A stretch of DNA of 18,807 nt from JALHMQ01 sp037441125 (GCA_037441125.1 JBBIST010000061.1:1-18807), one strand, 5' to 3'. Positions 1 to 7,232 are shown, counted from the stretch's first letter. Notes: generated by a model from the letters alone, not told the origin. Numbers and translations: made by a program.

Positions 1-1734
1 CCGCCGCCGTCGCAGCCGGAAGCGGCCACCGGCCTGGCGGCCGAGCGCACGGCCAGCAGCGCGCAGCACTTCATGGCCGCGGCCGCGCACCCGCTCGCCG
101 CACAGGCCGGCCGGCGGATCCTGGCGGCCGGCGGCTCGGCGGTCGACGCCGCGATCGCGATGCAGATGGTGCTCACCCTGGTCGAGCCGCAGAGCTCCGG
201 CATCGGCGGCGGCGCCTTCCTGCTGCACTGGGACGGCCGCCGCGTGCAAAGCTACGACGGCCGCGAGACGGCGCCGATGGCCGTCGACGGGCACCTGTTC
301 GTCACTGCCGAGGGTCGGGCGATGGAGTTCGCCGCGGCCGCGGTCGGCGGCCGCGCGGTTGGCGTCCCGGGCCTTGTGCGCATGCTCGAGCTCGCGCATC
401 GCCAGCACGGCCGGCTGCCGTGGCCGCAGTTGTTCACGCCGGCGATCGAGCTCGCCGAGCAGGGCTTCGCGATCTCGCCCCGGCTGCATGCGCTCGTCGC
501 CGCCGATCGTCACCTGCCGCACAGCCCGGCGGCGCGCGCCTACTTCTACACCGCCGACGGCCAAGCGAAGCCGGTCGGAACGCTGTTGCGCAACCCGCAG
601 CTCGCCGCGACTCTGCGCGCAATCGCCGATACCGGCGCCGACGCCCTGCATCGCGGCCCGATCGCCGCCGATATCGTCGCCGCCGTGCGCGGCCACCCGA
701 CGAATGCCGGCGCGCTCGCCGAAGCCGACCTGGCCGCCTATCGCGCCGTCGAGCGGCCGGCACTGTGCACCGACTATCGGCGCTGGCGCGTGTGCGGCAT
801 GGGGCCACCGTCGTCGGGCGGAATCGCGGTGGCGCAGATCCTCGGCATCGTCGCCGCGCACGAGCTCGCCGCCTGGCCGCCGGTGAGAACCAAGGGCGGG
901 TTGGAAGCGCACCCGCATGCCGTGCACCTGTTCAGCGAAGCCGGCCGGCTTGCCTTCGCCGACCGCGCACAGTACGTCGCCGATCCGGACTTCGTGCCGG
1001 TCGATGCGGCCGCGCTCACGAACCCCGACTACCTCGCCGCCCGCGCGCGCCTGATCGGCAGCCACAGCATCGGACGCGCGGTGCCCGGCGCACCCGCGGG
1101 CGCGGCGCGCACCGGGCTCGCGCCGGACGACTCGGCGCATCGCATCGCCACCTCGCACCTGGCCGCGGTCGACCGCTTCGGCCATGCGGTGTCGATGACG
1201 AGTTCGATCGAAGACGCCTTTGGGTCGCGGCTGATGGTGCGCGGCTTCCTGCTCAACAACCAGCTCACCGACTTCTCGTTCCTGCCGCGCGCCGCCGACG
1301 CGATCGGCCGCGTGCAACCCGACGGGGCCGTCGTCGCCAACCGCGTGCAGCCGGGCAAGCGACCGCGTTCGTCGATGGCGCCGACGCTGGTGTTCGACCG
1401 CGACAGCGGCCGGCTGCTGGCCGCGCTCGGATCGCCGGGCGGCAGCCAGATCATCAACTACGTCGCGCGCACGCTGATTGCGATCTTCGATTGGCGGCTC
1501 GACCCGCAGCAGGCGATCGCCCTGCCCCACTTCGGCAGCCGCAACGGCCCGACCGAGCTCGAGCAGGGGGCCTCGGCCGATCTGATCGCGGCGCTGCGCT
1601 CGCGCGGCCACGAGGTGCGGGTGCTGCCGATGACGAGCGGACTGCAGGCTATTGTGCGCGCCTACGACCCGCAGCAGCCGACCTGGATCGGCGGCGCCGA
1701 TCCGCGGCGCGAAGGTGTGGCGGTCGGCGACTGA
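1..1734 (+). CDS. ggt: gamma-glutamyltransferase, 5' end outside window
   Basis: Gamma-glutamyltransferase (Ntn-hydrolase family) transfers or hydrolyses the gamma-glutamyl group of glutathione and related compounds; bacterial forms are usually periplasmic or secreted. The frame is open from base 1. The first in-frame ATG (73) already lies inside the conserved N-terminal region (AHPLAAQAG...GGSAVDAAIA), so the real start and any signal peptide lie upstream of the window. Visible landmarks are the substrate-binding DGRETAP segment (nt 256-276), the autocleavage site with the nucleophilic Thr of ATSHLAAVD (codon 1150-1152), the LLNNQLTDFS segment, and GSPGGS (nt 1429-1446), which forms the oxyanion and binding region. 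The large and small subunits would therefore be split before nt 1150. The C-terminal part is complete, ending TGA at 1732-1734. The next gene, a peroxiredoxin, starts 52 bp downstream on the same strand but has its own candidate promoter. Confidence 0.93.
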   Translation, partial: PPPSQPEAATGLAAERTASSAQHFMAAAAHPLAAQAGRRILAAGGSAVDAAIAMQMVLTLVEPQSSGIGGGAFLLHWDGRRVQSYDGRETAPMAVDGHLFVTAEGRAMEFAAAAVGGRAVGVPGLVRMLELAHRQHGRLPWPQLFTPAIELAEQGFAISPRLHALVAADRHLPHSPAARAYFYTADGQAKPVGTLLRNPQLAATLRAIADTGADALHRGPIAADIVAAVRGHPTNAGALAEADLAAYRAVERPALCTDYRRWRVCGMGPPSSGGIAVAQILGIVAAHELAAWPPVRTKGGLEAHPHAVHLFSEAGRLAFADRAQYVADPDFVPVDAAALTNPDYLAARARLIGSHSIGRAVPGAPAGAARTGLAPDDSAHRIATSHLAAVDRFGHAVSMTSSIEDAFGSRLMVRGFLLNNQLTDFSFLPRAADAIGRVQPDGAVVANRVQPGKRPRSSMAPTLVFDRDSGRLLAALGSPGGSQIINYVARTLIAIFDWRLDPQQAIALPHFGSRNGPTELEQGASADLIAALRSRGHEVRVLPMTSGLQAIVRAYDPQQPTWIGGADPRREGVAVGD

Positions 1735-1748
1735 GTTCGTGCCGTTGC

Positions 1749-1754
1749 TAGACT
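1749..1754 (+). promoter_or_regulatory. candidate -10 box for peroxiredoxin
   Basis: TAGACT sits 32 bp before the peroxiredoxin ATG, just after the ggt stop, in the context GCTAGACT. The same octamer precedes the DMT transporter at 13834-13841. No convincing -35 hexamer lies 16-18 bp upstream, so this is a -10-only prediction. Confidence 0.4.
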
Positions 1755-1786
1755 GGTCCGCTCAGGTCAGCAACCGGAGTCCAACG

Positions 1787-2290
1787 ATGACGATCAAGGT
1801 CGGCGACAAGCTGCCGGACGCCCAACTGCACGAGTTCATCGAAGTCGAAACCGCGGGCTGCGCGATCGGCCCGAACGCGTTCCAGGTCGCCGACCTGGTG
1901 CGCGGCAAGAAGATCGTCATCTTCGGCCTGCCGGGCGCCTACACGCCGACCTGCAGCGCCAAGCACGTGCCGAGCTATCTCCAGCACCACGACGCCATCA
2001 AGGCGCGCGGCGTCGACGAGATCTGGTGCCTGGCCGTCAACGACGCCTTCGTCATGGGCGCCTGGGGCCGCGAGCAGCGCAGCGCCGGCAAGGTGCGCAT
2101 GATGGCCGACGGTTCGGCCGAGTTCACGCGCAAGCTCGGTCTCGAACTCGACCTGACAGCGCGCGGCATGGGAGTGCGCTGCCAGCGCTTCTCGATGCTG
2201 GTCGACGACGGCGTGGTCAAGGCGCTCAACGTCGAGGCGCCGGGCAAGTTCGAAGTCTCGGACGCGCAGACGATGCTCAAGCAGCTCTAA
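1787..2290 (+). CDS. Prx5-type peroxiredoxin (thiol peroxidase)
   Basis: A 167-residue peroxiredoxin of the Prx5/AhpE-like group, which reduces hydrogen peroxide and organic hydroperoxides, usually with glutathione/glutaredoxin or thioredoxin as reductant in the cytoplasm. The peroxidatic cysteine is Cys56 in PGAYTPTCS (residues 49-57), the diagnostic motif of this group. The C-terminal VVKALNVEAPGKFEVS stretch is also characteristic. Other cysteines are Cys25, one in EIWCLAVND and one in GVRCQRFSM; which of them, if any, resolves the disulfide cannot be told from sequence. The frame is open upstream to 1652, but ATG 1787 is chosen because MTIKVGDKLPDAQL is the usual family N-terminus and GGAG (1776-1779) lies 7 nt before it. 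It is convergent with murJ. Confidence 0.93.
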   Translation: MTIKVGDKLPDAQLHEFIEVETAGCAIGPNAFQVADLVRGKKIVIFGLPGAYTPTCSAKHVPSYLQHHDAIKARGVDEIWCLAVNDAFVMGAWGREQRSAGKVRMMADGSAEFTRKLGLELDLTARGMGVRCQRFSMLVDDGVVKALNVEAPGKFEVSDAQTMLKQL

Positions 2291-2339
2291 GCGGCTGCGC
2301 GGCCGCCGCGCGCCGGCGCCGCAACCCCGCTCAGCCGCT
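2290..2339. repeat. 8-bp inverted repeat at the convergent peroxiredoxin/murJ junction
   Basis: AGCGGCTG (2290-2297), starting in the peroxiredoxin stop codon, is complementary to CAGCCGCT (2332-2339), which overlaps the murJ stop codon (complement of 2331-2333). The 34-bp centre is also very GC-rich. There is no T tract, so it is at most a weak or Rho-assisted terminator. Confidence 0.4.
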
Positions 2340-3878
2340 GCGCAGCAGGAAGTCGCGCGGTCTGAAGCCCAGCGCCAGCAGGGCGCCGAAGTAGACCGCG
2401 ACCGAGGCCGCCATCACCGCGCCCAGCAAGCCGAGCCGCAGCGGCCAGCGCTCGTACAGGCCGATCCAGTCGATCTCGCGCCCGGCCCAGCCGAGCAGCA
2501 GCGCCAGCGGCACCAGCGCCACCGCCAGGCGCGCGAGAAAGACGCCCCAGCCCGGTTGCGGCGTGTAAATGCCCCGGCGCCGCAGGCCGGCGTACAGCAG
2601 CGCCGCGTTGGCGAGCGCGCCGAGGCTGATCGACCAGGCCAGGCCGGCGTGCGCCAGCCAGGGCACGAGGACGATGTTGGCGAGCTGGGTCGCGATCAGC
2701 ACGCCGACCGCGATCTTCACCGGCGTGGCGATGTCCTGCTGCGCGTAGAAGCCGGGCGCGAGGATCTTCACCGCGATCAGCCCGAGAAGCCCCGCGGCGT
2801 AGCCGATCAACGCGCTCGCAGTCATCGCCACGTCGCGCGCGCCGAAGCGGCCGCCCTGGAACAGCACCGCGATCAGGCCCTCGGCCAACAGTCCGAGCGC
2901 GAGAGCGGCCGGCAGCGCGATCAGGCACACCAGGCGCAGTCCCCAGTCGAGCATGCGCGAGTAGTCCTGTGCGCGCTGTTCGGCAAACGCCTTGCTCAGC
3001 GTCGGCACCAGCACCGTGGCCAGCGCCACGCCGAGCAACGCCGACGGAAACTCCATCAGGCGATCGGCGTAGTACAGCCAGGCGTTCGATCCCGGCGCCA
3101 GGTGCGAGGCGATGTTGGTGTTGATCACCAGGCTCAACTGCGCCACCGACACCGCGAACACCGCCGGCCCCATCTTGGTCAGGATCCGGCGCACGTCCGG
3201 GTCGGCGAAGGCGGTGCGCACTCCGGACAATCGCGGCAGCATGCCGATGCGCGCCAGCGCCGGCAATTGAATCGCCAGTTGCAGCGCACCGCCGACGAAC
3301 ACCGCCACGCCGAGCGCGAGCACCGGCGGATCGAACCAGCGCATCGACAGCAGCCCGAAGGCGATCATCGACAGGTTGAGCAGCACCGGCGTAAAGGCCG
3401 GCACGGCGAAGCGATTGAAGGTGTTGAGCACGCCGGCGGCGAAGGCCACGAGCGACATGAAGAAGATGTACGGAAACATCCAGCGCGTGAGCATCGTCGC
3501 CAGTTCGAAGGTCTGCGGCTGGCCGGCGAAGCCGCTGGCGATGAGGAACACCAGCACCGGCGCGAACAGCACGCCGAGCAGCGACACCGCGAGCACGATC
3601 CAGAACAGAGCCGACATCACGTGCGAGGCGAGCGCACGCGTGGCCTGCTCGCCGCGCCGGCTACGCGTCTCGGCCAGGATCGGCACGAAGGCCTGGGCGA
3701 ACGCGCCCTCGGCGAACAGCCGGCGCAGCAGGTTCGGCAGGCGAAAGGCGACCGCGAAGGCGTCCATCGCCGGGCCGCTGCCGAACAGCCGCGCCAGCAG
3801 CAGGTCGCGCGCCAGCCCGGTGATGCGCGAAACGAGCGTCAGGCTGCTGACGGTGGCGGCGGCGCGCAGGAGGTTCAC
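2331..3878 (-). CDS. murJ: lipid II flippase MurJ (MviN)
   Basis: MurJ is the inner-membrane MOP-superfamily flippase that moves lipid II to the periplasmic face for peptidoglycan assembly. The 515-residue product (E. coli: 511) is hydrophobic throughout, with about 14 predicted helices. Starting at GTG 3878 gives an N-terminus MNLLRAAATVS... and places Arg18, Arg24, Ala29, Asp39 and Arg52 at the numbering of functionally important E. coli residues, in SRITGLARD, AMDAF and NLLRRLFAEGAF. Arg273 in YYADRLMEF matches the essential central-cavity arginine by motif. The frame stays open upstream to 4127, but that extension is arginine-rich, unlike the family, and overlaps the rpsT leader. No strong Shine-Dalgarno precedes the GTG. 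It is divergent from rpsT and convergent with the peroxiredoxin. Confidence 0.95.
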   Translation of the reverse strand: MNLLRAAATVSSLTLVSRITGLARDLLLARLFGSGPAMDAFAVAFRLPNLLRRLFAEGAFAQAFVPILAETRSRRGEQATRALASHVMSALFWIVLAVSLLGVLFAPVLVFLIASGFAGQPQTFELATMLTRWMFPYIFFMSLVAFAAGVLNTFNRFAVPAFTPVLLNLSMIAFGLLSMRWFDPPVLALGVAVFVGGALQLAIQLPALARIGMLPRLSGVRTAFADPDVRRILTKMGPAVFAVSVAQLSLVINTNIASHLAPGSNAWLYYADRLMEFPSALLGVALATVLVPTLSKAFAEQRAQDYSRMLDWGLRLVCLIALPAALALGLLAEGLIAVLFQGGRFGARDVAMTASALIGYAAGLLGLIAVKILAPGFYAQQDIATPVKIAVGVLIATQLANIVLVPWLAHAGLAWSISLGALANAALLYAGLRRRGIYTPQPGWGVFLARLAVALVPLALLLGWAGREIDWIGLYERWPLRLGLLGAVMAASVAVYFGALLALGFRPRDFLLRSG

Positions 3879-3982
3879 GGGGTGGGCGCGCCGACGCGGG
3901 CGCAGCGAGGATCCGGAGGGCGGCCGAAACGGCCGTTGCTGCGGCGATCGTCCACGGCGACCGTGGAGGGCGTCGATGCCTC

Positions 3983-3991
3983 TGCTATAGT
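3983..3991 (+). promoter_or_regulatory. extended -10 promoter for rpsT
   Basis: TGCTATAGT fits the extended -10 pattern TGnTATAAT with one mismatch. It would start transcription near 3998 and give a leader of about 180 nt before the rpsT ATG. The -35 region (GTGGAG, 3963-3968, 17-bp spacer) is poor, as is common for extended -10 promoters. Confidence 0.55.
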
Positions 3992-4076
3992 ACCGGGCTT
4001 TACATGCGTCGCCTTGCGCGAGAGCTGCCACGGGCATTGCGCGAGCGGCAACGAACCGCAAAGCGGCTGCTTGTAG

Positions 4077-4125
4077 GCGCTGCGATTGCAGCGGGCGCTG
4101 CGATTGCAGCGGACGCTGCAATCGC
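4077..4125 (+). repeat. tandem 18-bp repeat plus perfect 12-bp inverted repeat in rpsT leader
   Basis: GCGCTGCGATTGCAGCGG occurs twice head to tail (4077-4094 and 4095-4112). The second copy is followed by its partial inverse, so GCGATTGCAGCG (4100-4111) and CGCTGCAATCGC (4114-4125) form a perfect 12-bp inverted repeat around two bases. Each 18-bp unit also contains the small palindrome GCTGC-gatt-GCAGC. Alternative hairpins between copies are therefore possible. The cluster lies about 55 nt before the rpsT start and is presumably transcribed. Confidence 0.85.
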
Positions 4126-4166
4126 AAAGCAGCGCAATCAGCGGCGGGCGGCAGTCATACCGTGAC

Positions 4167-4170
4167 AGGA
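4167..4170 (+). promoter_or_regulatory. rpsT ribosome binding site
   Basis: AGGA with an 8-nt gap to ATG 4179. It fixes the start, since the reading frame is open back to 4086. Confidence 0.7.
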
Positions 4171-4178
4171 ATCGATTC

Positions 4179-4442
4179 ATGGCCAACAGCAAGCAAGCGC
4201 GCAAGCGCGCCCGGCAGTCGACGCTGCGCAATGCCCACAACACCGCGCAGCGTTCGCGCCTGCGCACCGCCGTCAAGTCGGTGCGCAAGGCGATCGCCGC
4301 CGGCGACAAGGCGGCCGCGGCGGCGGCGTTTCGCAGCGCCACCAGCGTGATCGACACGATCGCCGACAAAAAGGTCGTGCACAAGAACCTGGCGGCGCGC
4401 AACAAGAGCCGGCTCGCCGCCGCCGTCAAGGCGATGGCGTAA
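4179..4442 (+). CDS. rpsT: 30S ribosomal protein S20
   Basis: An 87-residue, lysine/arginine/alanine-rich protein beginning MANSKQARKRARQ, exactly the length and style of bacterial S20, which binds 16S rRNA in the body of the small subunit during early assembly. The central KSVRKAIAAGD and C-terminal HKNLAARNKSRLAAAVKAM segments are typical. The start ATG 4179 is set by homology and by the AGGA site. It is monocistronic: an extended -10 promoter and a repeat-bearing leader lie upstream and an intrinsic terminator (4506-4529) downstream. In E. coli S20 regulates its own translation. The structured leader here could serve similarly, but that is inference. It is divergent from murJ and convergent with the DUF3579 gene. 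Confidence 0.97.
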   Translation: MANSKQARKRARQSTLRNAHNTAQRSRLRTAVKSVRKAIAAGDKAAAAAAFRSATSVIDTIADKKVVHKNLAARNKSRLAAAVKAMA

Positions 4443-4505
4443 GGCGCAGCGCACCGCTCGCCGCACCGTCGGCGCCGCCGCAATGCGGGGGCGCCTGACT
4501 CTATG

Positions 4506-4529
4506 AAGGGCCCGTTCACGGGCCCTTTT
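4506..4529 (+). terminator. intrinsic terminator of rpsT
   Basis: A perfect 9-bp stem AAGGGCCCG / CGGGCCCTT with loop TTCA, followed by TT (the run is TTTT including the stem end), 64 bp after the rpsT stop. It is the clearest rho-independent terminator in the window. The loop TTCA contains the stop codon of the opposite-strand DUF3579 gene. Confidence 0.88.
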
Positions 4530-4866
4530 CGTTGCCGGCGCCGCCTCCGGCTCGCTCGGGCAGTTCGCAGCCTTCGTACACGGGCAGTTCGTTGTCGCGC
4601 GCGAAGTCGATCACGAAGTCGAAAGCCATCGGTTCGATCTGGCGCAGCCGCTCGTCGAGCAGCACGCACTTGACGCCCGCCACCGACACCGGCCGCACGT
4701 AGGGCGAGTAGCCGATGTGGGCGTCGCGGCCGGCCGCCGGGCCGCCCGGACGGTACGGCGCCAGCACGCCGCACAGGCGCTCGGCCCAGTCGCTGGGGCG
4801 GAAACTGCGACCGTGCACGGTGACGCCGTGGATGAAGAACTGGCGCGGCTTGGCGGTCTCGGTCAC
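4516..4866 (-). CDS. DUF3579 family protein, function unknown
   Basis: A small soluble protein of 116 residues (GTG start 4866) recognised as DUF3579 from its core: FFIHGVTVHGRSFRPSDWAERLCGV, then YSPYVRPVSVAGVKCVLLDERL and IEPMAFDFVIDFARDNELPVYEGC (quoted in parts). The family is largely betaproteobacterial and has no established biochemical role. I prefer GTG 4866 because it gives a short MTETAKPRQFFI-type N-terminus like remembered homologues. TTG 4896 would add ten residues. Neither start has a clear Shine-Dalgarno. The last codons, a Gly-rich tail ending NEKGP, run into the rpsT terminator hairpin. It lies divergent from argD, a neighbourhood I recall from other Burkholderiales, which hints at but does not show a link to arginine metabolism. 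Confidence 0.82.
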   Translation of the reverse strand: MTETAKPRQFFIHGVTVHGRSFRPSDWAERLCGVLAPYRPGGPAAGRDAHIGYSPYVRPVSVAGVKCVLLDERLRQIEPMAFDFVIDFARDNELPVYEGCELPERAGGGAGNEKGP

Positions 4867-4927
4867 GATCAGCGGCAGATCGACGATCGGCGCCAACGTC
4901 GAGCAGCGGCAGCCGGCACCGGCTACC

Positions 4928-4933
4928 TATAAT
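4928..4933 (+). promoter_or_regulatory. -10 box (perfect TATAAT) for argD-argF
   Basis: A consensus TATAAT 65 bp before the argD ATG, predicting transcription from about 4940. No good -35 hexamer is seen at 16-18 bp. The sequence lies in the 132-bp divergent region between the DUF3579 and argD starts, so any operator here could affect both genes. Confidence 0.6.
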
Positions 4934-4941
4934 TCCGACGC

Positions 4942-4980
4942 ACGCGGCATCCGGTCGTACCGGTGCCGCGTTGCTTTTCG
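4942..4980 (+). terminator. terminator-like hairpin in the argD leader (possible attenuator)
   Basis: ACGCGGCA (4942-4949) pairs with TGCCGCGT (4964-4971) and CCGG (4951-4954) with CCGG (4960-4963) around the loop TCGTA, giving a 12-bp stem with one bulged T (4950). It is followed by TGCTTTTC (4972-4979). It sits just downstream of the predicted start of transcription and ends 19 nt before the argD start codon, so on the plus strand it can only act inside the argD leader. Whether it terminates, attenuates or merely stabilises the 5' end is not known. Confidence 0.5.
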
Positions 4981-4998
4981 GACCGCCGCGAGGACACG

Positions 4999-6186
4999 AT
5001 GCCGCACCTGATGAACACCTACGCCCGCCTGCCGGTGGCCTTCACCCACGGACGCGGCGCCTGGCTGGTCGACGAGCAGGGCGAAGAATACTTGGATGCC
5101 CTGGCCGGCATCGCCGTCAACGGCCTCGGCCACGCGCATCCGCGCCTGGTCGCAGCGCTGGCCGAGCAGGCCGGGCGCCTGATCCACACCTCGAACATCT
5201 ACCGCGTGCGCGAACAGGAGGCACTGTCGGACCGGCTGTGCGAGCTCACCGGCATGGACGAGGTGTTCTTCGCCAATTCCGGTTCGGAGGCAAACGAGGG
5301 CGCGCTCAAGCTGGTGCGCTTCTACGGCCACCGGCATGGCAACCCCGAGGCGCAGACGATCGTCATGGAGCGAGCCTGGCACGGTCGCACGCTCGCCACC
5401 CTGGCGGCCACCGGCAGCGAGAAGGCGCGCAAGGGCTTCGATCCGCTGCCCTCCGGCTTCCTGCGCGTGCCGTACAACGATCTGGCCGCGGTGCAGCGCC
5501 TCGGCGACGCCGACCGGCGCGTGCAGGCGGTCTGGCTCGAAGTCCTGCAGGGCGAAGGCGGGATCCAGGTCGCCGATCTCGACTACCTGCGCGCGCTGCG
5601 CGCGCTGTGCGACGCGCGCGGCTGGCTGCTGATGGTCGACGAAGTGCAATGCGGCGTCGGCCGCACCGGCAAGTGGTTCGGCTACCAGTGGGCCGGGATC
5701 CTGCCGGACGTGGTCACGCTGGCCAAGGGGCTCGGCTCGGGCGTGCCGATCGGCGCCCTGCTGGCGCGCGGTCCGGCCGCCGGCGTGTTCGGACCCGGCA
5801 ACCACGGCACTACCTTCGGCGGCGGCCCGCTCGCCTGCCGCGCCGGACTGGAGACGCTGGCGATCATTGCCGACGACCGGCTGATCGACAACGCCGCCCC
5901 GCGCGGCGCGCAGATCCGCGCCGGCCTGGCGCGCGAGTTGCACGGGCATGCCGGCGTGCGCGCGATCCGCGGCCAGGGCCTGATGATCGGCATCGAACTG
6001 GATCGTCCCTGCGGCGAACTCGTGCGCCAGGCGCTTGCCGCCCGGCTGCTAGTTAACGTCACCCAGGACAGCGTGATCCGGCTGCTGCCGCCGCTGGTCA
6101 TCGACGCGCGCGAAGCCGACGAGATCGTCGCCCGGCTGGCGCCATTGGTGCGCTCTTTCGTGCACGCGCCGGCGGCGGCGGCCTGA
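4999..6186 (+). CDS. argD: acetylornithine aminotransferase (class III, PLP)
   Basis: A 395-residue PLP-dependent aminotransferase converting N-acetylglutamate semialdehyde plus glutamate to N-acetylornithine in arginine synthesis; ArgD enzymes often also act as succinyldiaminopimelate aminotransferase in lysine synthesis. Class III features are the phosphate-binding NSGSEANEGALKLVR, the cofactor Asp in LLMVDEVQCGVGRTG, the Schiff-base Lys243 in TLAKGLGSGVPIGA, and GTTFGGGPLACRAGL. ATG 4999 is preferred because GAGGA (4990-4994) stands before it, though the spacing of 4 nt is short. ATG 5011 would be 16 nt from it, and the frame also extends to GTG 4963, inside the leader hairpin. The argF start follows 12 nt after the stop, so the two are probably co-transcribed. 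Confidence 0.92.
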   Translation: MPHLMNTYARLPVAFTHGRGAWLVDEQGEEYLDALAGIAVNGLGHAHPRLVAALAEQAGRLIHTSNIYRVREQEALSDRLCELTGMDEVFFANSGSEANEGALKLVRFYGHRHGNPEAQTIVMERAWHGRTLATLAATGSEKARKGFDPLPSGFLRVPYNDLAAVQRLGDADRRVQAVWLEVLQGEGGIQVADLDYLRALRALCDARGWLLMVDEVQCGVGRTGKWFGYQWAGILPDVVTLAKGLGSGVPIGALLARGPAAGVFGPGNHGTTFGGGPLACRAGLETLAIIADDRLIDNAAPRGAQIRAGLARELHGHAGVRAIRGQGLMIGIELDRPCGELVRQALAARLLVNVTQDSVIRLLPPLVIDAREADEIVARLAPLVRSFVHAPAAAA

Positions 6187-6198
6187 ACGGGGCGGCTC

Positions 6199-7119
6199 AT
6201 GGCGGCGCCGATCCGGCACTTCCTGCAGCTCGCCGACTTCTCGCGCGCCGAGCTCGAGCACGTGTTCGCGCGCTCGGCGGTGATCAAGGACCGCTTCAAG
6301 CGCTACCAGTTTTACCAGCCGCTGGCCGACCGCACGCTGGCGATGGTGTTCGAGAAGGCGAGCACGCGCACGCGCGTGAGCTTCGAGGCCGGCATGTACC
6401 AGATGGGCGGCTCGGTCATCCACATCACCACCGGCGACTCGCAACTGGGCCGCGCCGAACCGATCGAGGACACCGCGCGCGTGATCTCGCGCATGGTCGA
6501 CCTGGTAATGATCCGCACCTACGAACAGGCGCGCATCGAGCGCTTCGCCGCGCACTCGCGCGTGCCGGTGATCAACGGCCTGACCAACGAGTATCACCCG
6601 TGCCAGATCCTGGCCGACGTCTTCACCTTCATCGAGCACCGCGGCGCCATCGCCGGCCGCACCGTGGCCTGGATCGGCGACGCCAACAACGTCGCCTACA
6701 CCTGGCTGCAGGCCGCGCGCCTGCTCGGCTTCACGCTGCACGTCTCGACCCCGCCCGACTACGCGCTCGCTGCCTCGCGCACGGCGGCCGGAGAGCATCT
6801 GCGGGTGTTCGCCTCGCCCGTCGAGGCGGCGCGCGGCGCCGCTCTGGTGACCACCGACGTCTGGACCAGCATGGGCTTCGAAGCCGAGAACGAGGCGCGC
6901 CGGACCGCCTTCGCCGACTGGTGCGTCGACGCCGAGATCATGTCGGCCGCGCATCCCGAGGCGCTCTTCATGCACTGCCTGCCGGCGCACCGCGGCGAGG
7001 AGGTCTCGGCCGAGGTGTTGGACGGCCCGCAGTCGGTCGTCTGGGACGAAGCCGAAAACAGGCTGCACGTGCAGAAGGCACTCATGGAGTACCTGCTGCT
7101 CGGCGTCGACGTGCGCTGA
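6199..7119 (+). CDS. argF: ornithine carbamoyltransferase
   Basis: A 306-residue anabolic ornithine carbamoyltransferase that makes citrulline from ornithine and carbamoyl phosphate in the cytoplasm. The carbamoyl-phosphate site STRTR is at residues 55-59, HPCQ at 133-136 and the catalytic HCLP at 259-262; the ornithine-binding segment VVTTDVWTSMG-type is present as LVTTDVWTSMGFEAE. Length and C-terminus (VQKALMEYLLLG) match betaproteobacterial ArgF. HCLPAHRGEE distinguishes it from aspartate carbamoyltransferase. It begins 12 nt after argD with only a weak GGGGCGG-type site, consistent with an argD-argF operon. argG follows after 230 bp with its own promoter. Confidence 0.96.
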   Translation: MAAPIRHFLQLADFSRAELEHVFARSAVIKDRFKRYQFYQPLADRTLAMVFEKASTRTRVSFEAGMYQMGGSVIHITTGDSQLGRAEPIEDTARVISRMVDLVMIRTYEQARIERFAAHSRVPVINGLTNEYHPCQILADVFTFIEHRGAIAGRTVAWIGDANNVAYTWLQAARLLGFTLHVSTPPDYALAASRTAAGEHLRVFASPVEAARGAALVTTDVWTSMGFEAENEARRTAFADWCVDAEIMSAAHPEALFMHCLPAHRGEEVSAEVLDGPQSVVWDEAENRLHVQKALMEYLLLGVDVR

Positions 7120-7212
7120 TCCGCGCGCCGACCGCGAGCCCGACCTCTTGCTAGCGCCACAGACAAGCGGGCAGGCGCGGCGCGCGCAACCGGCCGCAGC
7201 CTCACGCCCGCC

Positions 7213-7218
7213 TATAAT
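7213..7218 (+). promoter_or_regulatory. -10 box (perfect TATAAT) for argG
   Basis: A consensus TATAAT 131 bp before the argG ATG, giving a predicted leader of about 125 nt. No clear -35 hexamer lies upstream. It indicates that argG can be transcribed apart from argD-argF. Confidence 0.58.
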
Positions 7219-7232
7219 CGCCGCCGCTCTCG

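Larger units (their letters stand above)
3879..4178. other. murJ-rpsT divergent intergenic region
   Basis: These 300 bp between the murJ GTG and the rpsT ATG hold an extended -10 promoter facing rpsT (3983-3991), a tandem repeat plus perfect inverted repeat (4077-4125) and the rpsT ribosome binding site. I see no convincing protein-coding sequence: the open frames here are low-complexity, arginine-rich shadows. No clear murJ promoter could be picked out. Confidence 0.6.

Noticed and set aside
3961..4010. murJ promoter in the opposite orientation around the TATAGT
   Set aside because: The minus-strand reading gives TACTAT without a -35 or extended -10. The plus-strand extended -10 is the better match, so no murJ promoter is claimed.
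2556..4076. 506-codon plus-strand open frame antisense to murJ
   Set aside because: Composition is Arg/Gln/His/Glu-rich with no family resemblance. murJ on the other strand is unambiguous, so this is a GC-driven shadow frame.
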